NCBI GenBank assembly: GCA_032358165.1 | Contig: JAALGY010000011.1 | Span: forward strand, 1,488,001-1,552,000 | Reading direction: 5' to 3' | DNA length: 64,000 nucleotides | From: Diplosphaera chodatii | Taxonomy: Eukaryota; Chlorophyta; Trebouxiophyceae; Prasiolales; Stichococcaceae | In this document: piece by piece, positions 21,682 to 32,540 of the stretch | Layout of the letters: every line of letters starts with the position of its first letter | Position numbering within the stretch: position 1 is the stretch's first letter | The notes under the pieces: generated by a model | The model's input: the letters and a program-made list of their open reading frames with translations, nothing else | What the model was told of the DNA's origin: nothing | Databases searched by the model: none | Made by a program: the position numbers and the translations under genes

Positions 21682-22335
21682 GTTCGCAGAGGCGCGTGTC
21701 GATACGTCCGCTGTCCTGGACGTGCCGTTTTGATCGTGCGAACTGCGGACGGTCACTTCTGGGCAGTGTGTTATGGCCGAGATGCCCACCGCTGCAGGGT
21801 GGGAGGCCCCAGGACTTCGCTTATGAGGTCACTGTGAAGTATATGGTACAGCATTGCAAATTGCCCAGTCCTCTTCGCAGTGGTACAAGTGGACAACGGG
21901 GAATGGGCTCGGAGTTTGCAAATGTTCGTCAAATCTGTGTGTGAAACTATGTTAGTGGGTTGGCAGCAGCACACCGCAACCGGCGAACCACCTGTATGCA
22001 TCCTGCAATCCTTCAAAGTACGTTACACTGAAGCAGCAGCATGTCCGAGAGATAAAGCGCGCTGTGCACCGCCTCATATGTAAGCCTCGCAGCTATCATC
22101 ATACGACCTGCTGGAGACCGGCGCCCAGCAATGCTGTCAGTATGTACAACGCACAGCTGCGCTGCAGCATACTCTGTGACCATCCGCTGCGCCATCCGCT
22201 AGAAAAACCGGTTGGTCAAATAGTCGTTCTGCAAACAGCAGCACGCACGACCTGGTTGCTGCAAGATTGCAAAAAGTGATGAAGATTCACGGTATACATA
22301 TATCAAAGCACTGGGCTTGCCATTGCAAAGGAAGG
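21682..22335. other. Intergenic upstream of membrane protein, downstream of eIF3i
   Basis: About 650 bases containing the likely eIF3i 3' UTR and the promoter side of the minus-strand membrane-protein gene. No supportable exon. Confidence 0.45.
22023..22027 (-). terminator. TGTAA poly(A) signal candidate for eIF3i
   Basis: TTACA on the plus strand, about 310 bases past the eIF3i stop on the minus strand. Confidence 0.35.
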
Positions 22336-23761
22336 CTACGCAACATGTTCCACCCGCACCTCGAGGTGCTGCAACCGCACATAGCCATCCTCTCCTCCGG
22401 TTGCAAACATGCGGCCATCGGGCCTGAATGCGATGGCGTTGATCGGTCCGAAATGGCCACGCACACTGCCAAACCGCTCCTCGTACACCTTGTGGAAGAA
22501 GTCCGTCTCAAACTTGCCCTGCCGCGAGCCTGTCAGCGTCACCTGCGACGAAGTGTCCACTATCCTGATAATCCTTCAAAGCCTGCTTGCCACTTTGGGC
22601 TTATTGGATGCAGCGCACTGACAGCGCACGGTAGGATGCTTGCCACGCCATAGCCTAGGCAAGCTGCCTGAGTGCACCTGCGATGCCTCTTGACCGCCAC
22701 CCATAACGACATGGTCGAAGATGGGGGAGATGTCAGCCGAGTTGATGGGCCGATCTGACTGGTATGTCTTGAGCACCTGGGCAACAATCAAGCTGAAGTC
22801 ATGGCAATGTCCGAAATGGGGGTGGTCAGGTTGATGTGCAGGATAACAAATGCATCTGCGCAATGAAGCACGGCCTCCTCATACAGGCCACTCGGTGGAT
22901 GGCTGTCACAAGAATATAGTATCCACGTCTGCTGACCTCCAGTGTCTGGGTGTCGACCAGCTTGGCGGTCTTGTCGGACGACGCAGTGATGAGATGTGTG
23001 CCATCAGGTGACAGCTTCAGGTCGTTGATCTGCTTCTCGTGGATCTCCCGCTCCTCCTTCACCTGCCCCGTCTGTATGAGAGAAAGCACACCTGGGGTCA
23101 GATAGTAGACACCAGATAGGTTGTCGAGGCTGGCGTGCAAAGCCAAGCCAGGATCACATGGCCTGGGGGCATATGCTTCCAGCAGCTGTGAAGTGTGCGA
23201 GCGGGGCGGTGCAGCGCAGGCTGCAGTGCGCACCTCCACGTCCCACCGTCGCACGTGGCCATCCTCGCCCGCAGAAATGAGGGTTCGGTTGAGGTCCGTC
23301 CATTCGACGCGCTGTATCCTGCCGGTGGGCCCCTTCAGCTGCTGCAGGATGGTGGTGTTCTGCTCCGCAGCGTCCTCGGCGATGGTGACGAGGTAGATGC
23401 AGGCTGGGACGCCCATGAAGGGGTCGCTGCTGATGGCTGCCATGGCGTCGCCGACGGCGAACTTCACCCCGCGGCACGGCTCGTTGAACTTGAACGTGTG
23501 CAACGACTTGCCGGTCTGCAGGTCCCAGAGCCGCGCCGAGGAGTCTGCTGAGCCGGTGATGAGCTTGGCCGAGTCCCATGTGATGTCGCAGGTCCACACT
23601 GTGCCGTTGTGCCCATTGAAGGAACCAACACGCACGCCATCATCTGAGTACCAAAGGTTCGGCGACAGATCCTTCGCGCAGCTGACGAACAAATCACCTT
23701 CCCGGTTGAACTTGATTTGTGTCAGAGGTCGCTCGTGTCCCTTGAGCAGGTACGGCCTCAT
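22336..23761 (-). CDS. EIF3I: Translation initiation factor eIF3 subunit I
   Basis: WD40 subunit of the eIF3 scaffold that recruits the 40S ribosome (TRIP-1/Tif34 family). Four exons join in phase: 23234-23761, 22937-23071, 22678-22776 and 22336-22542, giving 322 aa against about 325 for the family. Family marks include the start [38 protein letters not shown], the WD repeat ending [46 protein letters not shown] and [20 protein letters not shown]. The ATG is fixed by the highly conserved MRPYLLKGH start. A GTG-led open frame continues upstream but carries no family sequence. It is divergent from ERO1, with about 650 bp between start codons. Confidence 0.96.
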
Positions 23762-24413
23762 GTTGGCTGCCTGGACCGCCTGCAGCTGCGAGATATGTTT
23801 GCACCACCGAGTAGGTACCAGTTGTTGTTGTTGGAGCCTCTCCCAGCAACTGCTCAAAACCTCACTCTTTGCCGCCCTGCGAGAATACAAAAGCTCACGT
23901 ATCACACACTATGGCTCAAACGCTGCTGATGGCTGTCCACCTGGAGCTTTGGTTGCAAAGCCATGCTGGCCGCTTGAGGCATCCTCGCAGAGGCTGCGGA
24001 GCAACATCCCGCTTCCTGTGTTTGTACCGTACAGCTGCCTCCCGAGCTTCCGTACTCATGACTTCGCAGGAGCCTGGCCATCGTAAAACATCGTAATCAT
24101 TGGTGAAAGTATGCCCGCAGGGTTCGTTACGTTTCTGCCAATTGCTAGGAACACAGCATAGTATTGGACTGCGGATTGGTTGGCGTGCTACTCCGTTCAT
24201 GTGATTGCCTGTACCATTACAATAGGAAGCAGGTTTGTCAGCTGTCAATTGCCATGACGTATCAACCAGTGGCAGTGCACGACAATTCGTGATATATATG
24301 AAAGAACCACCAATGGCACCCTGCCGGAGCAACTGTAATCGAATAGTGCATTGCTAGCGTCTGCAGGACAGACTTGCGGAACCAGGTTGTTCATCGCAAG
24401 GGCGGTGTGCAGA
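23762..24413. promoter_or_regulatory. Divergent promoter region, eIF3i / ERO1
   Basis: About 650 bases between opposite start codons, without a coding exon. It contains TATATAT at 24293-24299, about 115 bases before the ERO1 start, and TGACGT at 24255-24260, the core of bZIP/unfolded-protein-response elements. Use of either site is inference. Confidence 0.4.
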
Positions 24414-27138
24414 ATGAGCAGAACAGAGTGGTGGATGGGTCTTTACGTCGCACTCCTGTGCTTCCTCTCATACCGCCTCACGCTTGAGGTCAAGTACCTC
24501 AAGGAGGATGGCGTGACCATCCGGAATGCGCCATGGAGCGTGCTGCAGCCGGCGGTCAGCATGTGGCAGCGGCCACGGAGAGCAGCGGCCGCGCACAGTA
24601 GTCATACCGTTGTGACCAAGGCGAACTTGACGGGTCCAGAGGAGTTGTCCTCCCCGGCCACTGCACCGCCTGGGCTACACCTGCATGCCGACAATGGCAC
24701 CTGCAGCTGCAGGGTGTGCGGAAGCTGTGCAGCCCCGCTGTTGCTTGCGGTAGTACGATAATGAGCCTAAACACGTGGCCCCTAGGAGCTGGTCATCTGA
24801 ACTTTGCTCATGTTGCCTACTGCAGGTTGCAAGCAGCGAAGCAGCCGCCTGCCAGCTTGCTGGAGCTGTGCGGGATTGCTGTGAGTGTCACCAGAGCTTG
24901 CAAGCACATGTCTGCATGCGCTTGGTTCTTGTTGTGCTGTTGCGGTGTGTGCAGGCACCTCAAGATGGTGTGTTGTCAATGCATGCAGGCTGCGACTATG
25001 CTTCGGTCGAGCAGGTCAATCGAGATACAGTGAACCCTTTGCTGCGGCAGCTGGTCCAGACGCCTTTCATGCGTTATTTCAAGGTAAGCTGCAGCTGACT
25101 GCGTGTTGACAGCGCTCAGCACGTGCTATTTGTTGATGTGATCCTGTAATGTGCAATGTCACATTGTCAATGCACCAGGTGCATCCTCATTGAGCCCAAA
25201 TGTGCAGGTGACGCTGTACTGCGACTGCCCGTTCTGGCCAGACGATGGGATGTGCGCCATGCGGGATTGCAGCGTGTGCGAGTGCCCGCCAGATGAGGTG
25301 CCACAGTTGTGGAAGGATGCAGAGGCAGGCGCTGCTGGCGATGGGGCCTGCCTGTCAAGTGCGTTCATTCAACCTGACAATTTCACTGTGGACCGTTGGA
25401 CGGCTGACAGAATTTCAGACTTGGTGCCTGTCACCTGGATCCAAGCAGCAGCATGAAATCTCACGCTGCATGCGGACAGTCGCAGGTCCACTGCACGGAG
25501 GCTGTGTGCATATCGTTCTGCAGGGTCTGCCACAGCGGCGGCGTCGGTGCAGCGTGTTGATGAGGGCACCAGGTCGCGGCTCTTGAACATCCGCGGCTGG
25601 CGCGGCTTCAATAACCCCTGGATGCCTTTGGACGAGGAGGATGTCGATTTCTCGTACATCAACTTGCAGCAGAACTCAGAGCGCTACACTGGCTACAAGG
25701 TCACAGCCCTTCACTGCTGTGCGGGGTACAGCCAGCAGCAATCATGTTGATGATTGTTGTTGTCTTGACCACAAGTGCTAATGTTTTGTGACTACTTCTT
25801 CAGGGCGAAGCAGCAGCACGCATTTGGAATGCGATCTACACCCAGAGCTGCTTTGCAAACATCCATGCAAACGATACATGCACCGAGCGTCGGACCTTCT
25901 ACCGTCTTGTATCTGGTGAGCAAACGTGCATGCCACAACGTTGTGCTCGTCCTGCAGAGGCTGCGTCCACAGCGCTGCATGTGTCAACATCAGTTGCAGG
26001 CAAAATACACCTCGCAACATCTGCCGTGCACCACAGGCATGCATGCGTCCATCAGCGCCCACATCGCAAATGACTACCTGCTGGATGAGTTCCGGGGGCA
26101 CTGGGGACCCAACCTGGGGGAGTTTGAGCGTCGGCTTGGCAACCCAGAGGTTTGGCTCCGTTTGCACATGAGTGTGTCAACGACAACCAACAGCAAGCCC
26201 TTGTGGCCGCAGTGTATATGCAAGTGCACACCGACGCAACCCCAGTGAGCATGCCAACACACAGGTAGCGTCACGGGTGGAGAACTTATATTTCACATAC
26301 CTCTTCACCTTACGTGCGGTGCAAAAGGCAGCGCCGCTGCTCCAGGCGTTGCGCTACGACTCGGGCTATGCTGCCGAGGACGATCAGACAGCACAGCTCG
26401 TCAGCAAGCTGGTGCGCCGGCCGGAGCCGGATGTGACCATAGAGCTTGATGCTTGATGTGGGGCGCAAGACCATCCACCTGAAAACACTGGTGATATAAG
26501 CAGAGCAACTTCTGTTACACTCGGGAGGCTTATTCGCCAGCTTGCTCCACAGGTGAATAGTGAAGCGCTGCTCAAGGCATGTCCAATTCCATTCCACGAG
26601 GGGCGACTGTGGAAGGGAGAGGATGCACCAGCGCTGCGGCAGCAGCTGCAGGCCTCCTTCCAGAACATCACCAGCATTATGGACTGCGTCGGCTGTGAGA
26701 AATGCAAGCTCTGGGGCAAATTGCAGCTCCTTGGTGAGTGCGCCTCAAGCTGCGACTCCACATGATGTCTCTTTTGCACGCCTTGAAGCAGAGCTTTGCG
26801 GGGTACTGGTAACTGTCAGAGTTACAAGGTGTGTGAGCCATCCTAGGCATGCTGATTTGTTCATGTATGACATTGCAGGCATTGCAACCTCGCTGAAAAT
26901 CCTGTTCGACAGCAGCAACTGTGGCGCAGCGGGCATTGGACAATCCGACCTGGTCTTGGAACGCAATGAGGTCATTGCATTGTTCAATCTGCTGGAGCGG
27001 CTATCAACTTCAATCGAAGTTGTGCGGCGCATGAGCCTCCAATTGCTGGCTGACGACGACCAGGCTGGGCACTCGCCGCTGGGTGCCATTCAGGACGTCA
27101 CTGAGACGTTGCCATTGTTTTCAATGTTCACAAAGTAA
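24414..27138 (+). CDS. ERO1: ER oxidoreductin ERO1
   Basis: FAD-dependent oxidase that reoxidises protein disulfide isomerase in the ER lumen. The start MSRTEWWMGLYVALLCFLSY is a signal anchor typical of ERO1. Exons carry NGTCSCR; CDYASVEQVNRDTVNPLLRQ; the shuttle/regulatory cysteines in CDCPFWPDDGMCAMRDCSVC; LLNIRGWRGFNNPWMPLDEE; SERYTGYKGEAAARIWNAIY; GMHASISAHIANDYLLDEF; VENLYFTYLFTLRAVQKAA; and the active-site MDCVGCEKCKLWGKLQ, which holds the catalytic CxxC pair. FAD-site residues (W, H and R in the SAHI and VENLYF segments) are present. The last exon gives the helix ALFNLLERLSTSIEVVRR and ends FSMFTK with TAA at 27136. Roughly nine exons; the junction after NGTCSCR (about 24710-24970) is the least certain. 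Confidence 0.95.
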
Positions 27139-27157
27139 GCCCAAGCCATGGATCCAG

Positions 27158-27191
27158 TGTAAACCAGTGTAAAGCACCCCGTGCTGTGTAA
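27158..27191 (+). terminator. Three TGTAA poly(A) signals after ERO1
   Basis: TGTAA occurs at 27158-27162, 27168-27172 and 27187-27191, starting only 20 bases after the ERO1 stop codon, on the coding strand. Confidence 0.45.
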
Positions 27192-27421
27192 CTTGCCCCA
27201 CTGTGCCACCATATGCCAACAGGACTCTGTAGCCACACTGCCGCGGCTGCTTGCTTCCTGCAAAGTGACACGGATCTGAGATACGTGTAGACCAGCCAGA
27301 ACCTAAAGTGTTGGACAGTAGATGCACTGCCAGCAGTTTGCCATGTCGCCACCCACCACATGACGCTTCGAAAGGCGGCCAACCGTAGAGCAGTGTCGCC
27401 TCAGCAGCCCCATGTTCTGAA

Positions 27422-27830
27422 TCAGTGTTTGGGAGACCTCAGGGGGCTGGGTCGCCTTGCGGGGCTGCGCAGCAGAACCGGGCTGGCCGCCTCTGATGCA
27501 GTCATGGACGGCGTGAAGGATCTTGCAGCGCGGCGCGGCACAGCTGATGGCAGCGCATCCTTCTCGACGTCATTGCACAGCGCTACAAGCCCGCAATGGC
27601 CTGCAGCGGGCACCCGTTGTCGAGCTCACCCAATCTGTCATACCATGGTGTTTGACGTCACCCAACCTGACACACCATGATTTTACACTGGGGTGCATGG
27701 TGAGCAGCAAAGGGTCACCTTCCCAAGGCGGTTCCATGTTGGCGGTGCGGTATTCTGTGGCCTCGATCTGACTTTCTGCCGCCTGCAGGATGCGGTCTGG
27801 ATCAAACATGGATGTCCTGGGCGCCGCCAT
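27422..27830 (-). CDS. Small 96-residue protein of unknown function
   Basis: Two exons, 27719-27830 and 27422-27600, join in phase 1 (donor GTGACC, acceptor CTGCAG) and give 96 aa. The N-terminal half, MAAPRTSMFDPDRILQAAES then QIEATEYRTANMEPPW, looks like a real acidic/helical segment. The C-terminus is basic and serine/proline-rich, ending LLRSPARRPSPLRSPKH before TGA, with SP sites that could be phosphorylated. I do not recognise it. It lies between ERO1 and the DHHC gene on the opposite strand. A plus-strand frame over the same DNA (27360-27680) is open too, but lacks protein-like sequence and splice support. Confidence 0.5.
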
Positions 27831-28333
27831 GCGGGGAGGTCAGACTCCCAACCTTGCGAAGTGCATTGCCGGTGGCAGCCAGAGACAGCGCGCTCGTGCC
27901 TCATATCAGAGGACAACAGTGTGAATACCAAAAAGTTACGTGGAGACAAGCTTGCTGCAGGATTGCCAAATCTGCTGCATGCAGGATGCATTATGGGTAC
28001 TCGTAGTCAATTCCAAGTAAATTTTGCTGAAGAAACGCACTGGCATTCACATACTTCATTTGCAGCTTCATGCGCAGGTGAAGAAGCAACATGCGTATTT
28101 AGCTTCGCTATCAACAGCATTGCGGCAAGCACAAGTTGCCTGGGGGTGATCGAGTCATTAGAGAATCCAGCATATAGCAAATATATAGCACAGCGTTGGG
28201 GGCTGCACAGAGTGATCCAGACCAGGATGAAGGACGCGTCTTCCTGTTTACGACGCCGTCATCATCGGTGCAGTGCCCAAAACCTCACGCAGACGCTGAC
28301 TGAGCCAGGGACACAGTAGCGGGTTGTCTGCAG
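27831..28333. other. Divergent spacer, small protein / DHHC gene
   Basis: About 500 bases, AT-richer than its surroundings (for example around 28000-28200). No exon seen. It probably holds both promoters. Confidence 0.4.
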
Positions 28334-30022
28334 ATGCCGCCCCGAGGCAGCGAAATGCGTGAGATGGGCTCAGTCATCGGCGAGCAGCGACAGCGGCTCT
28401 TGACGTCGCACAGTGGTAGCCTTGGTGCGCCGCCAGTGGCGCCAACACATCGCCAGCAACGCAGCCTGGAGTATCCAGCAGGGGTGGCCTCAGCCATACT
28501 GGTCGTTTCAGCGTCGGGCTACCTCAGCGGGTGTGCCCGTCTGTTTTGTGACAGATCAGCGCCAATGGGGAACACCAACGAAATCAGAAGCACATGGACC
28601 TAGCACATGAACCTATAGAAGAACCTATTGTATGTCCACAGGCTGGCAGAACGGCAATGGTGGTTCCAGCTGGGTTTCTGGGGCCTGGTGGCTTTCTCGC
28701 TGGTGCTGCTGCTGCTGGTAAACCAAGTTGACGCAGGCAGCATACCACCTGGAACATCCGTCGGTGAGGCGACCTATGCAGAATGCACATTGACACGTCG
28801 TGCACAAGAGGAATATGTGGTAGCATGTATGCAAAACGTTCCAGGCAGGATCAGTTGCCGCTGAGCAGACAGTGTTTCCATCATGCAGATGCGCTGGTCG
28901 AGGCCCTTGATGCAGGCACAGTGCAGCTGGAGCGTAGCGGGCCTATTCAGAAGTCGCCACGTGGCATATGGATGCGCTATGATTACGAAGCAGCAGGTGG
29001 ATGTCCAGATCCATTCACTTGAAATCTGGTGAAGGCGGGTCGAGACGTGCGCCAGCTATGTGCTGCCAGGGCTGCAGCCTTTGCTGTGGCGGCTAATCAG
29101 GCATGCATCTGTGCGGTGCAGGCTGGTCAAAGTGGTGCAGGACCTGCAACATCTGGCGGCCGCCACGATCCAGTCATTGCAACATCTGCAACATGTGTGT
29201 GGTGAGTAGGATATCTCCACATTTGTGCCCGGGCATGCCATGTGTGCAAGAAGCAATGTGATGTGCTCACAAGCAATGCAGGCTTTCCTCTTGGTCACGT
29301 TGCTACGCTACACAGCACATGCATGATGCCTGTCAACGAGGTACCACGGCTGGCACATAATGGTGCATGCTCCTTGCAGAGGCGTTTTGACCACCACTGC
29401 TTGCTGGTGGGAAACTGCATTGGCAATGACAACCACAGGTTCTTTGCAGGTGAGGTTGCTTGCCCTGTAGTTGGCATCTGCCATCACCGTGATTGATGCC
29501 GGCCCAGGGTAGTAATGTGTGCACTCTGCAGCATTCCTGATGGTGCTGCAAGTTTGCTCATCTATTCTGGCGTTGGTGGCGTCGCAGACGCTGCACACGC
29601 ACTTTATCAGGTACGTACAACACAAGAACAACCCCGCATTAGACAGGAAAGCTTGTGCTTACGACTGTGGGCTTCTGCACCCAAACTCCAGAGCGTCGGC
29701 TGACAACATTCTGGCTGGTGCGTCTTAGGCAGCGGCAAGCATGGCGGCAGGCTAGTACGTATCTGCTGCTAGGCCTGGACAGCATCTATGTATATATCTG
29801 CCTACTCCTGCTGTTTGGCTGCGGGTGCGCAACTTGCCCTGCATCTCAGTGTGCAGCTTCCCAGAATTGCATGACAATCTGGTGCACCCCTTCTCAACAT
29901 CTCGATGGTTAGGTACCCAGCCCCTGCTTGCAGGCACCTCTTTTCCATTGTTTGCGGTGGGGCACGCCACATATCTGATGGTTCATCTGCTTTCTTGGCT
30001 ATTGCCTGCGTCATCAGCATGA
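28334..30022 (+). CDS. DHHC-type protein S-acyltransferase (palmitoyltransferase)
   Basis: Membrane enzyme that attaches palmitate to cysteines of target proteins. Exons in phase: 28334-28470, 28642-28763, 28889-28996, 29122-29201, 29380-29449 and 29532-29610. The N-terminus is polar ([20 protein letters not shown]). The first membrane helix is [20 protein letters not shown]. The cysteine-rich domain is [20 protein letters not shown], continuing into [20 protein letters not shown], so the catalytic DHHC and zinc-binding Cys/His residues are all present. The next helix is [20 protein letters not shown]. The last exons are uncertain: a helix [19 protein letters not shown] near 29755-29820 and a final segment ending [11 protein letters not shown] at 30022 can be linked in phase. 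A reading that stops at 29728 is also possible. Only one helix is clear before the DHHC domain, where two are usual. Confidence 0.8.
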
Positions 30023-30437
30023 TTTCTGAATACACGAGTGCTATGCTGTGGGCTTCAAAGGTGCAATGTAGCCTTGCTCTACCGCAGATGTCACCACGAA
30101 GGACCTTGTTTCGACAAATTCATGGCAGGAGAGTCCGCCGTGCACAGGCAGGCGGCGTTGCACCAACCTAGTTGGGGCCTGGCGCACAGTCTGCTGCGCA
30201 GAAGTACATTGGAAGTACAACTCAATGCTCAGACAAGTCGACACGTCAGGGGTTTGCCCTGATGCTTGTCATCCTGATGCTCTAGTCTGAGTCCGCAACT
30301 GCAGTGCTGAGTGATGTTCGAAAGCTGAAAGTCAGTATGCTGCTGTCTGTTCAAAACACAGTGGCCCAACATCAGTGCAAGCCACCTGCATCCTAGCTGT
30401 TTGCCGCTGGCCGCTACACGTGTAAGCTTATGAAGAG
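30023..30437. other. Short convergent spacer
   Basis: About 415 bases between the 3' ends of the DHHC gene and the minus-strand thylakoid-type gene. No exon is seen beyond the uncertain DHHC tail. Confidence 0.4.
30421..30425 (+). terminator. TGTAA poly(A) signal candidate for DHHC gene
   Basis: TGTAA lies about 400 bases after the proposed stop and only 13 bases before the end of the convergent gene at 30438. Confidence 0.35.
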
Positions 30438-32184
30438 TCACTCAGATGGCGGGGGTGCTGCCTGATCCCTTGCTGCCTGAACGTCCTCTGCCGGGAACAG
30501 CCGCAGGAACTCTGCCAATTTGGTCTGCACCGCAGGGCGTTGTCAAGATATAAAGAGGTGTTCGGTGAGGCACAAGCATCATGTGGCAGGCCTGCACACT
30601 GTTTGGCAGCAAAGTGCAGACGTGAAAGATGCATTTACCTGGGTCGCTTTGACCGAGGATGCTGAAAAGTCTACAAACTCCTGGTTCCGCCTGCCGCCCA
30701 GGCCACTGCGGCCGCCTTGCGTGTCAAAGTACTTGTTGTAGTCGATCTGGGCCACATATTCCATCATATCGGCTGCAAGTGTCTTTGCTTTGTCACGTCT
30801 GCTTCCGTCCTGCAGTGCTGCATGATTGCCAGGGGAAAGGCTTCCTGTCAGGGAGCTTCCTGTCAGCGGAGTCAGATCAAACAACTTCCAGACACATTGA
30901 CCTCACAGCCATAATCGTGCAGAGCAAACCTGCCGCCGCGCTGAAGAGGTTATCCCTGATGTTGTTTGGCGGGCCCTGTATCCGATCCAGGATGAAGCGG
31001 AGGTCTGCACAGCACACGTACGTGAACAGATCTCAGATCTGCATATCATGCTGACAACTGCAGGAGACTGGCCCTCCTCAGTGCCACTGTGAAGCACGTA
31101 CCTTCCCATTGTGCATCCTGCACGATGCTGCCGGCGTCATGTAGGAGGGCCTGTGAGTCACCAGGCAGGGTGTTACTGCCAGCACGCAGACCAGGAGTTT
31201 GGCAATGTGCGGCATGCCTGCTCGATTCGTCACGCTCACCTCGACTCGCACTAGGGGCGTCAGGTACAGAAACAGCGGCTTGCTGGGCGCTGGCGTGAGG
31301 ACGTCCAGCGGCACGAGCGCCAGCCCGCCCAACACAGCAGCCGCCCCGAGGCCAAGCAGCAGACGCCTCTGCAGGTGGCATGCCCCACCGATCTGCTGAA
31401 CCAACAACACCTGTGCCAGCGCTGCTTGTCAAACGACATTGCACTGGTGTGACCCCCTGCGCACCTGCACGGTCGCCTTTTCTGCCGCTGTGGCCGCCTG
31501 GCCGCCCTCTGATGGCCCGTCTGTTGACCGCCAGAACAGCTCCTCGAGGTCCTTCTCTGCCACCCAGCTGCCCCGCTCCTTCCTATAGCCGCAGAAGATG
31601 GTGACAATCGGCGTGACTGCCGGCCAAAGGCTGCGCAGCATGAAAACGGGAGTGAGGTGATGCGTGGGGATGCAGAATGATGCGCACATGTAGCTCCTCA
31701 GGCCGCCACCGCTCAGCAGGTTCTCCCGCTTCAGCACCTCCCCCGCGTCGATGCGGGGTCCCCGCCGCTTGGGCGCCCCGCTGGCCGGCTGATCACCCCT
31801 TTCAGCCTGAAAACGCATGAGCAAGAATCATTCATCAGTGGCATGCAGATTACCTGCCACCCACCTCATGGTAGGTACGTTAGTATCACACGTAGCGTGG
31901 CGTTCCAATCGCACCTGTATCTGCTGCGCCAGTTTGAGCTGCTCCCGTAGACTGGCAGCCTCCCGCTCCACCTTCTCGAGCCTGGCCAGCTGCGACTCCG
32001 TCAGGTCGCCCTCAGACGCTGTGTCACCACCATTATTAGTATCCGCCGAAGCTCTGATGACCTGCGGCAGTCGCGATGGGCGCCATGCCGACAGGCGCAG
32101 CATCATGTGCTGGCAGCGCAGACTGCTGAATGTCGATCCACATTGCCACCCGCCTACCGGGGTGCCAGCAGCACCGAGCACCAT
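30438..32184 (-). CDS. Predicted thylakoid-associated protein, helical C-terminal domain
   Basis: Seven exons join in phase: 31915-32184, 31465-31806, 31240-31368, 31102-31150, 30930-31004, 30639-30817 and 30438-30524, giving 376 aa if exon 2 has no internal intron. The N-terminus resembles a chloroplast transit peptide. A coiled coil follows (LARLEKVEREAASLREQLKL), then a basic segment (KRRGPRIDAGEVLKREN) and ERGSWVAEKDLEELFWRS. Next comes a twin-arginine hydrophobic stretch, RRLLLGLGAAAVLGGLALVP, and then PSKPLFLYLTPLVRVE. The C-terminal 130 residues look like a helical bundle: SIVQDAQWEDLRFILDRIQG, PPNNIRDNLFSAAA, TLAADMMEYVAQIDYNKYF and TKLAEFLRLFPAEDVQAA. That pattern recalls PsbQ-like lumenal proteins, but I cannot assign a family. 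Inference: a thylakoid membrane anchor with a lumenal helical domain. Confidence 0.68.
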
Positions 32185-32540
32185 GGCTTCAAATTATTCA
32201 AACGGTGAATACCTTGGCACAGGGCGACAATTGCATGCATGGGGAATGGCCTTGCACGTGTATTTCCAGCTGGCGTGACGTCAGCATTGCAGCTGCTGAA
32301 CAGCTCCTAATGCTATCTGGCGGGGTCAATGTTGTAATGTATTGGCTTTATAAGTCAGTCATACACCAGTGCGTCAACGTCTGATTGATTTGCACCGTCA
32401 CAGATGCCAAGCATGCACCGATCAGGTGGGGTTGTGGTGCGTCACACACCTTAGTGGACCCAACATGGTCAATTTCGAGGTGCAGTGGGGAGTTCAGCCG
32501 GCCGTGTAGAAAGCAAAACTGCATCGTAGGCTCCGGTAAG
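32185..32540. other. Divergent spacer, thylakoid-type gene / MCTP
   Basis: About 355 bases between opposite start codons. No exon is seen; it must contain both promoters. Confidence 0.45.

Noticed and set aside
27360..27680. Plus-strand 106-codon ORF beginning MTLRKAANRR
   Set aside because: The opposite strand encodes a two-exon protein with consistent phase over the same DNA. The plus frame has no recognisable sequence or follow-on exon.
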